DNA from: Symbiodinium sp. CCMP2592 | Taxonomy: Eukaryota; Sar; Dinophyceae; Suessiales; Symbiodiniaceae | Reading direction: 5' to 3' | Length of the DNA stretch: 64,000 nt | NCBI GenBank assembly: GCA_905221615.1 | Contig: CAJNDT010000331.1 | Coordinates: 176,878 to 240,877, forward strand | Part shown: positions 11,131-22,595 of the stretch, one piece after another | Layout: every line of letters begins with the position of its first letter | How positions within the stretch are numbered: position 1 is the first letter of the stretch | Translations under genes and position numbers: made by a program | The notes under the pieces: generated by a model | What the model was told of the DNA's origin: nothing | Seen by the model: only the letters and a program-made list of their open reading frames with translations | The model's database searches: none

Positions 11131-14100
11131 GCCCCCTATGACTATGCCCAGCCAGGTTCAAAGAGAGCAATCCGTGGGTGTCGGTACCTTTCTTGTTTTG
11201 ACACTCCATCACTTCCGTGTGGCTACTTGAAGCTAGCTGCTGGGTACTGTTTACAGCAGGCCATCAACGAGGCGGCTTCAAGCTAAGCTTAACAGGGTCG
11301 CTTCAAGGCTGGGACATTCATTTGGATTCTCGCGCCACAGACTTGTAGCACAGACTCTGTGCCACTGTGCAAACAGTGTTACAACGGATCATAAGGTCTT
11401 GAAACAACTTTGGTTTTGCATGGGGCCTGGGTTCTGTGCTACCTAGTAAGGGGCCTTATGGTGCTTTGACAGCGTCTTCTTTAGATGGTTTATATGCAGA
11501 GCAGACAAAAGAGGCCGGGTTTAGGAGCAGAACTTCTGCAAAACTTGGGTTTAGGGAGGCTCGTAGAAGGTCGGAAGTGCAGTTCGCACTGGTCTCAGGC
11601 TTGTCAGGGTTTGGGGATTAGGGTTTACCGACAGTCAAAAGCCTCCCTTCTTGCCCTGCAGCTTGTGTCGAAGGCCTTCAAGGACACCGCAGGTGCTGCA
11701 CCTGCCGCTTCCTGGGACTGCAGGCGGAAGCGACGAGCCAGTTCTGGTGTCTCTGCAAAGGAAGGGCTGCGGCTGCATTTTCCGTGTCATGTCCGTCATG
11801 CAAAGACCAAGTCCGATGGCTCCCAGCACGATCTGCGAGTTTCCTCGCCCTGGCCAGAGGCAAAAAAAGATTCCGGTGGCAAATCTCTGCCGTCAAGGGC
11901 TCGCCAGGAAGAAAACCTGAAGGGCGGTTCAATTCAAATGAGACGGAGTTCAGAAACAAAGTGGGAGCTGAAAGCGTGCATGGTAGCTGACTCCTGCACG
12001 TCTGACCGACTTGGACAGCCACAAGGGCAGCATCGACATTTGGCTTCTGATATTACATATACCGTCTTAGAAAAAAACTTGGCAGGCTACAGTAACTCTT
12101 GTAATAACCGTTTTAGTAAGCACGGGACCCTAATATGGTACCCTAAGTAGTAAAATCCTTATTATAAGGACCCCAAAATAAGATACCCCTAATTTTCGGA
12201 AACTCCCTGACAATGACCCGAAAATTGCCCCATTGGCCTTGCAATGTCGGGCCCCAGCCGCTGCCTGCCGAGCTTTCAGACAGGTGCCCATGAAGATCCC
12301 TAAAGACTAAAACTATGCTTGGGCCTTACTTAAAGGATCATGGGACTTAGTAGTTACGGTTATTACTAAGGTAACTATACTTATAACTCATACTTACTAA
12401 GTGCCGTGATCCTCCAAGTAGGCTTGGGGATCTAGTATTTGAGGGTAAGCCTTACAGTTTCTGAAGCTGCAGGGTGTCAGGTCTCGGGTTGTTTTCAAAT
12501 CCAGAACCGCTCTTGCTGGGAACTGACTGTACAGCATCATGGGTCGAACTCGAATTTGGCACCATGGGGGTTAGCAAGTTGATTTCAAAGCCACCTTCTG
12601 CTTCACGAGCCACTTCGTCTGCTGACTCAGCTTCGTGCACAGCTGGCCACGAGGGTCCTTGCTTGAGGTGTCTCCCGCGGAAGGTTTGAAAGAGCACACA
12701 TCTGCATGAAATCAAGACCGGCTGCCGTTGAAAGCAATGCTGGCGTCACGCCCCTAAAGCCCGAGAGACTAAAGCTGAAGTCAAGGCCTTGCAAGTAGGC
12801 ATGTGTAATTCAAATGTCGGAGTTCAAAGCTGGGATTTTGAGCTTCCAAGACTTGACAACAGACGGCTTCCATCAGAGCTTCGGCTTTTCGTGCCATCTT
12901 CTTGCTGACATCCTGGAGGTCACCTGCAACAGGGCACAAAGTGAAGCCACGTGCAAAAGATGTAAAAATCTTCCGAGTTCGGAGACAGGAAGTGTACATT
13001 TATGCACAACATTTTCGCACAAACATGCGTAGATGCGGCCGACTCAACACAAAGAACGTGGGTCTGAAGATGTCAATCAAGCATAAAACCTTTCAACCCG
13101 CAGACACTGCGACCTTCCACACACAGGGCGCGATCAGAGCATGCTATCAGAATCGACACAAACGCTACAGGACTCTCTCTTCCGGGTGCAACTTTTGAAC
13201 CACATCTCGACCCATGAAGATGAAGCTTCCACATTGTCATCTCGGCTTTTGCAAGCAACTTGCTTTCGAGCCTGAAACAAGCCGTCTAACTGTGTCTAAC
13301 CCGTTAAATGCAAGATGTTGCGCCGACAAATCATGCAAATTGCGTTATCCTAAGTCCTAAAAGAAGCACATTCAAAGGTGCAATCAACTTTTCAAAGGTT
13401 GGCGGCTTTTCGAGCTGTGCTCCGACCTGTGGAGTTTCGAACGGTTTCGAGATTCATGTAAACTCGTTGTCCAAATCCAAATAAACCCGATTCTCGCGAT
13501 TCGTTAATGTGCAAAAAACCGAACATCTCGGTTTTGATAATGCAACTCAATATCACAAGCTGTTAATATTTGGTCGATTTGTGACCACCAGCAGGCGCAC
13601 CAAAAACTGTGTTGCCAACCCCTCCGGCCTTGGCCTTGCCTGCTGTTCTGGGTAGCATGATGAGGGAGAACCCTTAAAGGGTACCCCTTCTGAACCCTAC
13701 TTTTGGCTCTTTGAAAAGGGACCTTATTGAGAGGGTCTATCCCGAGGGTCCCCCTAATCCTAACTCCCATGTTCCTTTCGCTCTACACGAGCGCAGGAAC
13801 TAACCACAAGATTTGAAGCAGCGCGGAAACATTCCTGTCATCTAACTTCGATAACTAATATCCATGCAAACAAAGAACACGATTGAAAAAATGCTTAAAA
13901 GCTTCGATTCGTCTTACTCATTTGTGTATGTCTGTGCAGTTATTGTGACGTTTTGATTTTCAGCACGGATTGAGTCACAGCGAAGGTCAATTTTAAAAAC
14001 AACGTTCTTTGGACATGCTGTTTCCAACATCTGGTGGGTCCGTGCTTCACGTTTTGGTTGTTGCGTGGTCATTTGTTCCTTTCTGCATCGACCTTGACAA

Positions 14101-14389
14101 ACGCATCTTCAATTAAAAAGAGCGCGCTGATTGCCTGCAGTCTGCTCACAGAACTCTAAGAAGTGGACAACAACAAAACCATTGAAATAAACGCGGAGCT
14201 CAGCTGCACGCAATCTTTTCCAACAGACAAGAAGCAGAAGGACACTAGAAGACAATTAGCCCGAAAGCATCATTAGCGAAGAGTTTTGCGCTACGTTATA
14301 GAATCCAGTGCATAGAACCATGGAGTCATAGAGTGAAGTGCATCTAATTATTACGAAGTACATAGTAATGCCGAGATCGATATGTTTGA
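11131..14389. other. Non-coding stretch, no gene seen
   Basis: No protein-like frame is convincing. The longest (11,485-12,150, 221 codons) is Ser/Arg/Lys-rich, without motifs, and overlaps other equally long frames. A telomere-like patch occurs at 11,607-11,627 and a foldback element at 12,317-12,428. From about 13,200 the sequence becomes AT-richer. Confidence 0.5.
12317..12428. repeat. Foldback (MITE-like) element
   Basis: The left arm (12,317-12,353) and right arm (12,395-12,428) are imperfect inverted repeats of about 34 bases. The best core is GGATCATGGGACTTAGTA against TACTAAGTGCCGTGATCC. The AT-rich centre repeats TTACTAAG-type words. No coding capacity. It could be a miniature inverted-repeat transposon or a local palindrome. 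Confidence 0.65.
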
Positions 14390-14632
14390 AATCCCGTCAG
14401 CTTGTGTCGGGACAAGGGGTTTTTGGTCCCAGCGGTTCTGGGTTTAGCGCTGCGGTTTAGGGCTTCTGGTTTCAAAGGGTTCTGGGCTTAGTGCTAGGTT
14501 TCAAAGTTTCTGGGTGCAGGGCTTCTGGGTTTTAAGGGGTTTTGGTTCCAGTGGTTCTGGGTTTAGCACTGCGGTTTAGGGTTTCTGGTTTCAAAGGGTT
14601 CTGGGTTTAGTGCTTCTCGGTTTCAAACTATA
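14390..14632 (+). repeat. G-rich, telomere-like two-copy direct repeat
   Basis: A ~122-base unit beginning near 14,418 recurs near 14,540. It carries GGTTCTGGGTTTAG, GCGGTTTAGGG and TTTCAAAGGGTTCTGGG words, so it appears built from decayed TTTAGGG-type units. Confidence 0.75.
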
Positions 14633-14870
14633 ACTACCACTACTACTACTACTATTATTATTACTATACTCATACTACTATTACTACTATTACTATTATT
14701 ATTACTACTACTACTATTACTACTATTACTACTATTACTACTATTACTACTATTACTACTATTACTACTATTACTATTTTTACTAGTATTACGACTATTA
14801 CTACTATTACTACTAATACTATACTATTACTACTGTGATTACTACTCTTACAACTATTACTACTACACCT
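14633..14870. repeat. (TAC/TAT)n triplet microsatellite
   Basis: Nearly 240 bases of ACTATTACTACTATT-type triplets, abutting the telomere-like repeat on one side and the minisatellite on the other. Confidence 0.9.
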
Positions 14871-14919
14871 TCATGCGCAGCAAAAGTGTTAACTTTACCT
14901 CGCGTTCGAACACTCGACC

Positions 14920-16190
14920 ACGTCAATCTCTGTGAAGGGTTGCAAAATTCATTTCAATGCATATCAAAAGTAGCAACTTTACCTCGCGTTCGTGCATTCG
15001 ACCATGCCAATCCCTGTGAATGGTTGCAAAGTGCCAATCCCTGTGAAGGGTTGCAAATTGCACCTCAATGCACTTAAAAGCGCTTCAAAGTAGCCACTTT
15101 ACCTCGCGTTCGCGCACTCGATCACACCAATCCCTGTGAAAGGTTGCAAGTTCCCGCACTCGACCACGCCAATCCCTGCGAAGGGTTGCAAATTGCGCTT
15201 CGAAGCGCATCTAACATATGTAACTTTAGCTGGCGTTTGGGCGCTCGACCAAGCCAATCCACGCAGAGGGTTGCGCGCTTTACCTAGCGTTTGGGCGCTC
15301 GACCAAACCAATCCCTGTGAAGGGTTCCGGCGCGCGCCTAAAATGTGTAACTTTACCCAGCGTTTGGGCGCTCGACCAGGCCAATCCCTGTGAATGGTTG
15401 CACGGGAACCCTAAAATGTGTAACTTTGCCTAGCGTTTGGGCGCTCGACCAAGCCAATCCCTGTGAATGGTTGCGCGCGGCGCCTAAAGTGTGTAACTTT
15501 ATCTAGCGTTTGGGCGTTCGACCAGGCAAATCCCTGTGAAGGGTTGCACACGGCGCCTAATAAGTTAAAAAATGTGTAACTTTACCTAGCGTTTGGGCGC
15601 TCGACCAGGCCAATCCCTGTGAAGGGTTGGCCTAGAATGTGTAACTTTACCTAGCCAATCCCTGTGAAAGGTTGCGGCGCGCGCCGAAAATGTGTAACTT
15701 TACCTAGCGTTTGGGCGCTCGACCAAGCCAATCCCTGTGAATGGTTGCGCGCGGCGCCTAAAGTGTGTAACTTTACCTAACGTTTGGGCGTTCGACCAGG
15801 CGAATCCCTGTGAAGGGTTGCACGCGGCGCCTAATAAGTTAAAAAATGTGTAACTTTACCTAGCGTTTGGGCGCTCGGCCAGGCCAATCCCTGTGAAGGG
15901 TTGCACACGCACCCTAAAATGTGCAACTTTACCCAGCGTTTGAGCGCTCGACCAAGCCAATCCCTGTGAAGGGTTGCGCGCGGCAACTAAAATGTGTAAC
16001 TTTGCCTAGCGTTTGAACGCTCGACCAGGCCAATCCCTGTGAAGGGTTGGCCTAGAATGTGTAACTTTACCTAGCGTTTGAGCGCTCGACCAGGCCAATC
16101 CCTGTGAAAGGTTGCGGCGCGCCGAAAATGTGTAACTTTACCTAGCGTTTGGGCGCTCGACCAAGCCAATCCCTGTGAAGGGTTGCATTC
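14920..16190 (+). repeat. Minisatellite, ~19 copies of a 40-100 base unit
   Basis: The core CCAATCCCTGTGAAGGGTTG (with variants) occurs about 19 times. It is usually preceded by GTGTAACTTTACCTAGCG and TTTGGGCGCTCGACCA, with a typical period near 72 bases. The core is a near-palindrome around GTGA, so each unit could form a small hairpin. Units in the second half carry GCGCGC-rich spacers, and those in the first half carry AT-rich ones. No frame stays open across the array. Confidence 0.92.
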
Positions 16191-16214
16191 CCGATCGATG
16201 ACGACGGTGCCACC

Positions 16215-16560
16215 CTGGCTTTAGAAGAGAGATTAGATACGGAGATGTAGATACAGAGTCAGATACAGAGTCACAGTGTCACAGAGTCAAGTGTCATAGA
16301 GTCAAGAGTGTCATAGAGTCAAGAAAGTAAGTAAGCATAGAGTCATAGAGTCATGTCATGCCACAGAGTCAAGAGTCAGTCATAGAGTCATAGAGTGCAA
16401 GTAAGTAAGCATAGAGTCATACAGTCAAGTGTCATAGAGTCAAGTGTCAAGTATAGAGTCAAGTGTCAAGTGTGTCAAGTATAGTTCACATGTCATGTAT
16501 GGAGTCAAGTGTCAAGTCTGTCAAATATAGTTCACATAGGGTCATGCAGTCCTTGCATGT
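16215..16560 (+). repeat. AGAGTCA-type short tandem repeat
   Basis: Irregular repetition of CATAGAGTCA, CAAGTGTCA and AAGTAAGTAAGC over about 340 bases, directly after the minisatellite. Confidence 0.85.
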
Positions 16561-18780
16561 TATCTATGTGCTCGGTTCTATGTCTGTCATCCATGTACTT
16601 CTCTAGAGTCTAGAGGGCTCCGCACGGAAGAACCCTTCGCGATGCTTTCGGGAAAAGCAAAAAACATAACCACGCAAAACAACTCTAAACATTCAATTGA
16701 ATGTCATAACTAGACAAAGATTCGCAAGTGGGAGAGCCACTCAACCGACTCGCTTTCTGCGCCAAAGCAACCAACACAGCAAAATACAAAGCCACAGTCA
16801 TTGCTTTCATGGAAACACAAAAACAGAACGCAAAATTGTTGACGTCCTTTCTATGAAGCTTTCAAACAGAATCAAGAAAGCAAAACTTTTGGGGCTCACA
16901 CATGCAACAATTGTGCCGCTGGGAAAAAGCGAATTGGCCATCAATCCATGTCGCTTGAATTAATGGCGCAACTCGATCCGGTAAGATGCAAAGTTGAAGA
17001 AAAACAGTTTCAGATTGAAACTTGGACCCAGACAGACTTGAGCGTCGCTTGAAAGTCAGACAGACTTGGAGGCAAAGAATCTAAAAAAAGTGTGATCATT
17101 ACCGGAGTCCAACCAAGCACCAGCTTCGAAGCCGCATTTGGCTTTCCAGCCAGTGGGGCCCACATTGCACTCTCACAGCACATCGACGCGCTTGTTGCAC
17201 CTGCTGGCTGTCTGTGATATCTGGAGACGCGACGAAGATGATGCTTGCTGGCAACTTCAGGAAAATGCCTCTTCTTGGTTGCTTGAGTGGCCAAAGGTGA
17301 AACCTAGAATCGAGACCTTGTGACACAGTTTGCGGCAAGTTGACTTTGCCCGAAGCCATGCAGTCTCAACAAGAAGCCAACCATAATGGCACCAATAGGA
17401 AATAGCAGGAGCGAAATGCAAGTTCTTGGAATCAAAGCCAGAAGCCGAAAGCATGGCGAAGATCGAGCCGGGTTAGGTGTTGTAGCGCGAGTACGAAAGC
17501 ATTGGTCAGCAGGCAAAGTGGACGATACAACCAGGCCGCTTCCTCCACCACAGCACAGAAAAGCGGGAGCTCCGCTCATCCAATGTCTGCCTGTTCCTCA
17601 AACAAACTAACAAAGGAATGACCTTGACACTACTGGCTTGTTTCTCCTAATGCACAGAAGGCAAAGTGTTTTTGTGCTTTTTCCTGGGTCCCAGTCTCAA
17701 GTAAACAAACCGATCAGGTTTGTAAGCTTCGAATAGAAGTTGAAACTTAAGACTCCCCACATTGGAAAGCGAAGTGCGAAGTCTCGGCTTGGATGAAAAA
17801 AGCAACAGTTCTAGCTGCCTGGCACATGCATGACAAAAACAGCAAGAATTTGGGACGGAAGCTGTGTAAATGCAGTGTGCCTCGCAGTACAGGCTGCAGG
17901 GCACACTTTTTGCTTGCAGCGGCCCAGATCAAGATTCAACAAAACTGATGCACACTGCTGCCGCATGGAGGGAGCCTCATGAGTGCGTCAACGAAGACAC
18001 TAAGCCAGAGCAGGAGCAAGCCAGCTTTCCAAGTGTTGGTTCCGGTAAAGAACTTCTCTCGAGACTCGACGGAGCGTGACCTGGGATCGCCTGCAGACCT
18101 TCGACTGCGCCAGATGCCGCTTCCAGTCGCACATCGACACATGTTTTCAACCACAAGACAAACGAAAAAAGCACAGGCGCTGCAGCCTCCAAGCACTTTG
18201 AAACGCGTTGAACAAACCTTTTTGCAGCTTCTCAAAACTTCTCATCTCGAGGCCTCTGCTGAAGTTGTTGGAATTTACTCAGAGCAAAGTCCAACTTGAA
18301 ATCAAAAACATGATGACAAAACTTCCAGTTTTTTTCGTGAAAACGTAGACAAAACAACGACTCTAGGCGACTTCAAGCACGCGTCTGGCCAACATGTAAG
18401 CCCTCTTTGCAGCAGTGTCACTTGGCCCCATCCGCCGCCACACTAGCCAAGAACCCTGATTCAGGGCGCAGCAACGTCAAGCCGAGAACATTCTGGTGCT
18501 GGACGTGAGCCATCCACTTGGAATGAAGTGCAGAAGGCACTGGACGCCGACATGGCAACGTTCCACAGCGTTGCGGATGCCGCCACCCAGAAGTACTCCA
18601 GCCAATGGTGCTGGCGGCGCTTCTCCTCCAAGGTGTGGAAGTTCATGACATTCCAAGAATTCGTCACTTCAAGTGCATCTCCACACGTACCTACATCTGT
18701 CACACATTTCACCGAGCCGATGCCTTGCAAGTGTTCGAGTTCCAAAGAATTCGTCCTCACCTCAGCTCCAACACGATTTT
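16561..18780. other. Non-coding stretch, no gene seen
   Basis: Frames of 60-140 codons occur on both strands but overlap each other and lack domains or consistent composition. Nothing here is supported as a gene or RNA. Confidence 0.5.
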
Positions 18781-18840
18781 GGCGTGGGCGGGCCTCGTCG
18801 GCTACGACTGTAGCACTCGATCCCAAACAAACACGAACAA
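18781..18840 (+). repeat. SINE-like dispersed repeat, 3' end (copy 1)
   Basis: GGCGTGGGCGGGCCTCGTCG is followed by a short hairpin (CTACGACTGTAG), CACTCGATCCC, and then an AAACAAACA-type tail. The same block occurs at 19,186 (+), 56,161 (-) and 56,482 (-). A conserved hairpin followed by a simple-repeat tail is the usual anatomy of a LINE/SINE 3' end. Confidence 0.75.
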
Positions 18841-19185
18841 GCAACGGTGAAACATCGAGAGGAAACCAGTGACTCGGCACGCAGACTCAGTCGAACAGCC
18901 CTCTCAGCGACCGGATGGAAACCACATGGAGCTGTCACCCCAAGCAGCCCAAGAAAACAAGTGGAGCTCCATGCCGTTTGCGTCCGACAATGAACAGTCC
19001 CCATAATCTTGTTACCAAACAATCGTGCACACAAAGAACGCCTGCACTACGATGGATTCCATAAGACCAAAACAGAACCTCCGAACATACTTTTTCTGCA
19101 CACGACCTGCGATCACGAAGAATATATCCTCTGAGCCATTGACCCATGTTGAAGCAAAAAACGGAACCTTGCTTTACATTTTTTT

Positions 19186-19255
19186 GGCGTGGGCGGGCCT
19201 CAACGACAGCAAGTTGCTGCACTCGGTCCCAGCAAGAACTACAAGAAAGCCAAGA
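19186..19255 (+). repeat. SINE-like dispersed repeat, 3' end (copy 2)
   Basis: It begins GGCGTGGGCGGGCCTC after a T-run and ends CACTCGGTCCCAGCAAGAA with an A-rich tail. The hairpin region is diverged (AGCAAGTTGCT replaces the CTACAGCTGTAG type), but pairing potential is kept. Confidence 0.7.
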
Positions 19256-19603
19256 ACAAAATCAACTGTACAAAGAAAGATAATAACAAGGTGAGACAGG
19301 CCGCGACTAGAAGACTTAGCCGGCAGACGTCGTTCGGCAAAACATGCGCAAAGCTAGCAACTACACCGCTCAGATGCCCCGCTTCCCAGTCAACTGAGTT
19401 GCGCAATGGCACACATGGACCCCCATCGGATGGAGGCGTGCAGCATAAGACAGCCCTCCTGCTCACTGTGTACTCGGCCCGTCCCCAGAGGGGGCACGCA
19501 ATGGCAAGACAAAGGGGCCATAGCACAGCATATAGCGTCCAAGCATCCATATAGAGAAGCGAGAGCATGCCCCAGTGGCAGGTGCTTTAGCAAATTAATT
19601 CAG

Positions 19604-20090
19604 GCCCAGCTTCCCAACAAGGTGGGTCTCGCAAGGGCAGACGCACAATTTCATTACAATGGAGCATGCCAGGCAGCATTGTACACGCCATGCTGTACCA
19701 TCGGCTGCGTGCAAGCACCGGCGGGACATTCACTTCCAGTCCGTTTGGTGCTCTTGGTTGAGCTTCCCGTGGAGAGCTCGCATGCCAAGACGGTGAGGCG
19801 CTTGGTTTGAAAGACGCGACCAGTACACAGCCGAGGCCGATGCATGCGGCAAGCACAAGCACTTGAACACAAGCCCAGCTTCCCACCAAGGTGGGCCTCG
19901 CAAGGGCAGGTGCACAGATATTGGCACAATGCAGCAAACAATGCAGCATGGTACATGCCGTGCCGGCCAACCAGCCGCGTCATGGCACCACGCGTACCCG
20001 GCCCAGCTTCCCTCACGTCCCACCGCGGTGGGCCGGCAAGGGCTAATCGGAGCAAGAAGAGTCCCGGGAGTGTGGGACGCAAATCGGCAG
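19604..20090 (+). repeat. Three diverged copies of a ~100-base repeat
   Basis: GCCCAGCTTCCC followed by GGTGGGC and GCAAGGGC recurs at 19,604, 19,873 and 20,001. The first two copies stay alignable for about 105 bases. The third keeps only the head. The frames running through it on either strand are probably chance. Confidence 0.65.
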
Positions 20091-20217
20091 CGGAGAGCGC
20101 AGGCGCGTAAGTGGGAGCTCCATGGAAAAGTAAGGCAGCCTGCGTACCAATGGCGCAAAGCAACTGCCGAGTGGCAGCCGATGGTGGGGCCCCAAAGAGC
20201 ACCGGCAGCGAATGCAC

Positions 20218-20335
20218 CGAAACGTACGTGACGATTTGTGCCACCAGATTCTCCGGGATTAATCGTGGCCATGGCTTGTCGCCTAACCTGTGCTATAAAG
20301 ACGGACGCGGCAGCGAGGATGTGAATGGGTAGCAC
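20218..20335 (+). repeat. SINE-like dispersed repeat, 5' part (copy 3)
   Basis: This block, with ACGTACGTGACGA, AGATTCTCCGG, ATCGTGGCCATGGCTT and GGCAGCGAGGATGTGAAT, matches the minus strand at 56,567-56,695. There it lies upstream of the repeat end found at 56,444-56,482, so it is probably the 5' part of the same family. Here it stops at the edge of the copia polyprotein, and the first polyprotein Met codon lies inside it. Confidence 0.75.
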
Positions 20336-22595
20336 ACCAAGCAGTAGGGTGCAGGCACACTGCGGCTATGCAAAGCTCGCAAGGACAATGACGATCTCTG
20401 AGCTGCCACCTTCCCTACTAGAAACAGCTCATCAACAACGGCACAGTCCGATGAGAGGACCTGAACCAGGAAGGGTAAAGACTCCAAGGGGTCTCAAAAA
20501 TCTTCTTAAGAAGAGATACACAGTCAAACCTCCAGTGGAGGAAAGATCTGTCGTCCCAGGAGCCGATCACGGGACGGAGGTAGAACCACTCGAGTCAAGA
20601 GAATACCCTGCTCCTAGGACCGACTCACCAGCAGGTGAGAGAGACAATGGAGAAGAGATTGTGCCTGAACCGGCACCCTCTCTTCCGATTGCCCTTCGTA
20701 GGATTCATGAGAAGCTCAAGGATCCAGTTGAACTTTACAAGCTTCATCTGAAGCACCGTCACATGAATACAGATCAGTTCAAAAGAAGGACAAAGGCTCT
20801 TCAGATTCCAAAGGAAATTTACGAGCTTTATGACCAACTGGTCAAGAAGTGCTCAGCTTGTCAGGAACACAAACGAGCTCCTTCAAGGGCAAAAATATCA
20901 GGTCTAAGATCCGAAACTTTCGGGGATCTAACTTTCGTAGACCATGGTGAATTGCCAATTCCTGGCAAGTCTAGTCGACTCATATTTCTCATACTCTATG
21001 ATGGAGCGACAAACCTCCTGACATCTGAAGTTGTTCAGGACAAGGAGGAACATACGACAATGTCCATCATGAATGACTATTTTGAGAAATACCAAATCAA
21101 CCCAAAGGTTGTTGTTGGAGATCAAGCCTTCATGACTCCAAAAATGGAGGCCTATTATAATCGGCAGAATATCAAACCTGTAGCGACCGGCCCTGGCACA
21201 CCATGGCCTAACAGGGCCGAGGCAGCTGTACGATTGCTGAAACATCAGATCAAGATCATACTTCAGATTCTCAAGGATGGTGATCCAGAGTATAATGGTA
21301 TCACTATGAAGTATGGTAACTTAGTGCGTCAGGCATGTCTGGCAAGAAACTCCTCAATCACATACGGAGGAGTAACTCCTCTAGAAATGGCTTTCGGTAG
21401 ACGTCCTCGAGATGTTATAACACCCGAGAACGCAGACCCCAATCAGTTGACTGGTAATCCCACCGATACTGAGGTTACAGCAAGAGCCATTAAGGAACTT
21501 GCCAACAAGGCCTATCAGGAAGCACGCCAATCTGATGACCTCAGGAGAGATCTCGCGTCGCGGCTCTCGATGACCGAAGGACCCTTCTCCTTAGGAGATA
21601 AGGTCTATTATTGGTCAGAGGATAAATCCAAAATCGGATCAACCGGATCCAAACATGGATCCTGGCTTAAAGGAAAGGTTATCTCCGAACTCGGAGGTTC
21701 CATGGTAGGTGTTGATTTAGGCACCCGTATTGTCCGTGTGAATATCTCAAAACTGAGAAAGAACTATGACATCACATCGGATGTAGAGATTCCCCTAGCA
21801 CCAGATGAGGAAACTCTTACATCGGAAGGTTCAGACCATGCCAGCTGTATGGTCACCTTTGATGCTTCCCTGATTTCATCAGATCTGACAATACCTCATC
21901 ATGAGTGTCACTGGCAGGTAACCAGTTCAGGAAAGATTGATTTCCTAGAGCTCTACGGAGGATCACCTCGTATGAGTCACAAGGCTGCTCTATCAGGATT
22001 GAGAGTAGGACAGCCGATAGACCTGCGCAGCGGATTAGATCTTGAACAGCCTCAAGGCCGTTCAAAGCTTCTAAGAATCATCAAAGAACAAGAACCTACC
22101 ATTATTGTGATGTCTCCAGACCATTCTCAATGGTCCAGCTGGTATTCTCAGTGGAAGAAAGGCTCTAGCAAGAGACTTTCGATCCTCAAGTTCTGTGAAT
22201 GTATAGCAGATCACCAAATGAAACTTGGACGATACTTCGTCCTAGAGAATCCTTATTACAGCAAGCTCTGGTCCACACCAGAGGCCAAACGGTTGTTCTC
22301 TAACCGAAAGGTTAGCTATGAGGTATGCAATCTACAGGCCTATGGTATGCAAGATCCAAAAGGATACTATGAGTCTAGATCTTCGATCTTCATGCATAAC
22401 CTGCCGCAGCAGGTGTTGACTCCTATACATAGGAACTTCCCAAAGCCTAAATCTCCGACCTCATCACCCAAAGGTGAAACGGGTATTCAAGGCTACAGTC
22501 TCAAAACTAAGCTGGCGCAAGTGTATCCGTATGAATTTTGTGGCAAGGTTTCTGCGCCGGGATTCGTATGCATCGCATCTTTCCTTGCTCACTGA
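20325..22595 (+). CDS. Copia-type integrase with cytosine-methyltransferase-like domain (pol part 1)
   Basis: This 756-codon frame encodes the front of a copia polyprotein. Residues ~140-181 form the integrase zinc-binding region (H-x3-H at HLKHRH, then CSACQEH). The catalytic triad is visible as Asp206 (FVDHGE), Asp266 (VVGDQAF) and Glu299 (NRAEAAV), so integration of element cDNA is the expected role. Spacing between the last two acidic residues is 32, slightly short of the usual 35. Residues ~537-660 resemble a C5-cytosine methyltransferase fold: motif I-like DFLELYGGS, a motif IV-like SPDHSQWS where the catalytic Pro-Cys is replaced by Pro-Asp, and motif VI-like FVLENP. No Gag or protease is seen. 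The first few residues derive from an adjacent dispersed repeat, so the true N-terminus is probably lost or elsewhere. Coding continues in another frame near codon 740. Confidence 0.88.
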   Translation: MGSTPSSRVQAHCGYAKLARTMTISELPPSLLETAHQQRHSPMRGPEPGRVKTPRGLKNLLKKRYTVKPPVEERSVVPGADHGTEVEPLESREYPAPRTDSPAGERDNGEEIVPEPAPSLPIALRRIHEKLKDPVELYKLHLKHRHMNTDQFKRRTKALQIPKEIYELYDQLVKKCSACQEHKRAPSRAKISGLRSETFGDLTFVDHGELPIPGKSSRLIFLILYDGATNLLTSEVVQDKEEHTTMSIMNDYFEKYQINPKVVVGDQAFMTPKMEAYYNRQNIKPVATGPGTPWPNRAEAAVRLLKHQIKIILQILKDGDPEYNGITMKYGNLVRQACLARNSSITYGGVTPLEMAFGRRPRDVITPENADPNQLTGNPTDTEVTARAIKELANKAYQEARQSDDLRRDLASRLSMTEGPFSLGDKVYYWSEDKSKIGSTGSKHGSWLKGKVISELGGSMVGVDLGTRIVRVNISKLRKNYDITSDVEIPLAPDEETLTSEGSDHASCMVTFDASLISSDLTIPHHECHWQVTSSGKIDFLELYGGSPRMSHKAALSGLRVGQPIDLRSGLDLEQPQGRSKLLRIIKEQEPTIIVMSPDHSQWSSWYSQWKKGSSKRLSILKFCECIADHQMKLGRYFVLENPYYSKLWSTPEAKRLFSNRKVSYEVCNLQAYGMQDPKGYYESRSSIFMHNLPQQVLTPIHRNFPKPKSPTSSPKGETGIQGYSLKTKLAQVYPYEFCGKVSAPGFVCIASFLAH

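Noticed and set aside
11485..12150. A 221-codon plus-strand frame
   Set aside because: Ser/Arg/Lys-rich, overlapped by other frames of similar quality, no motif, and it starts inside telomere-like repeats.
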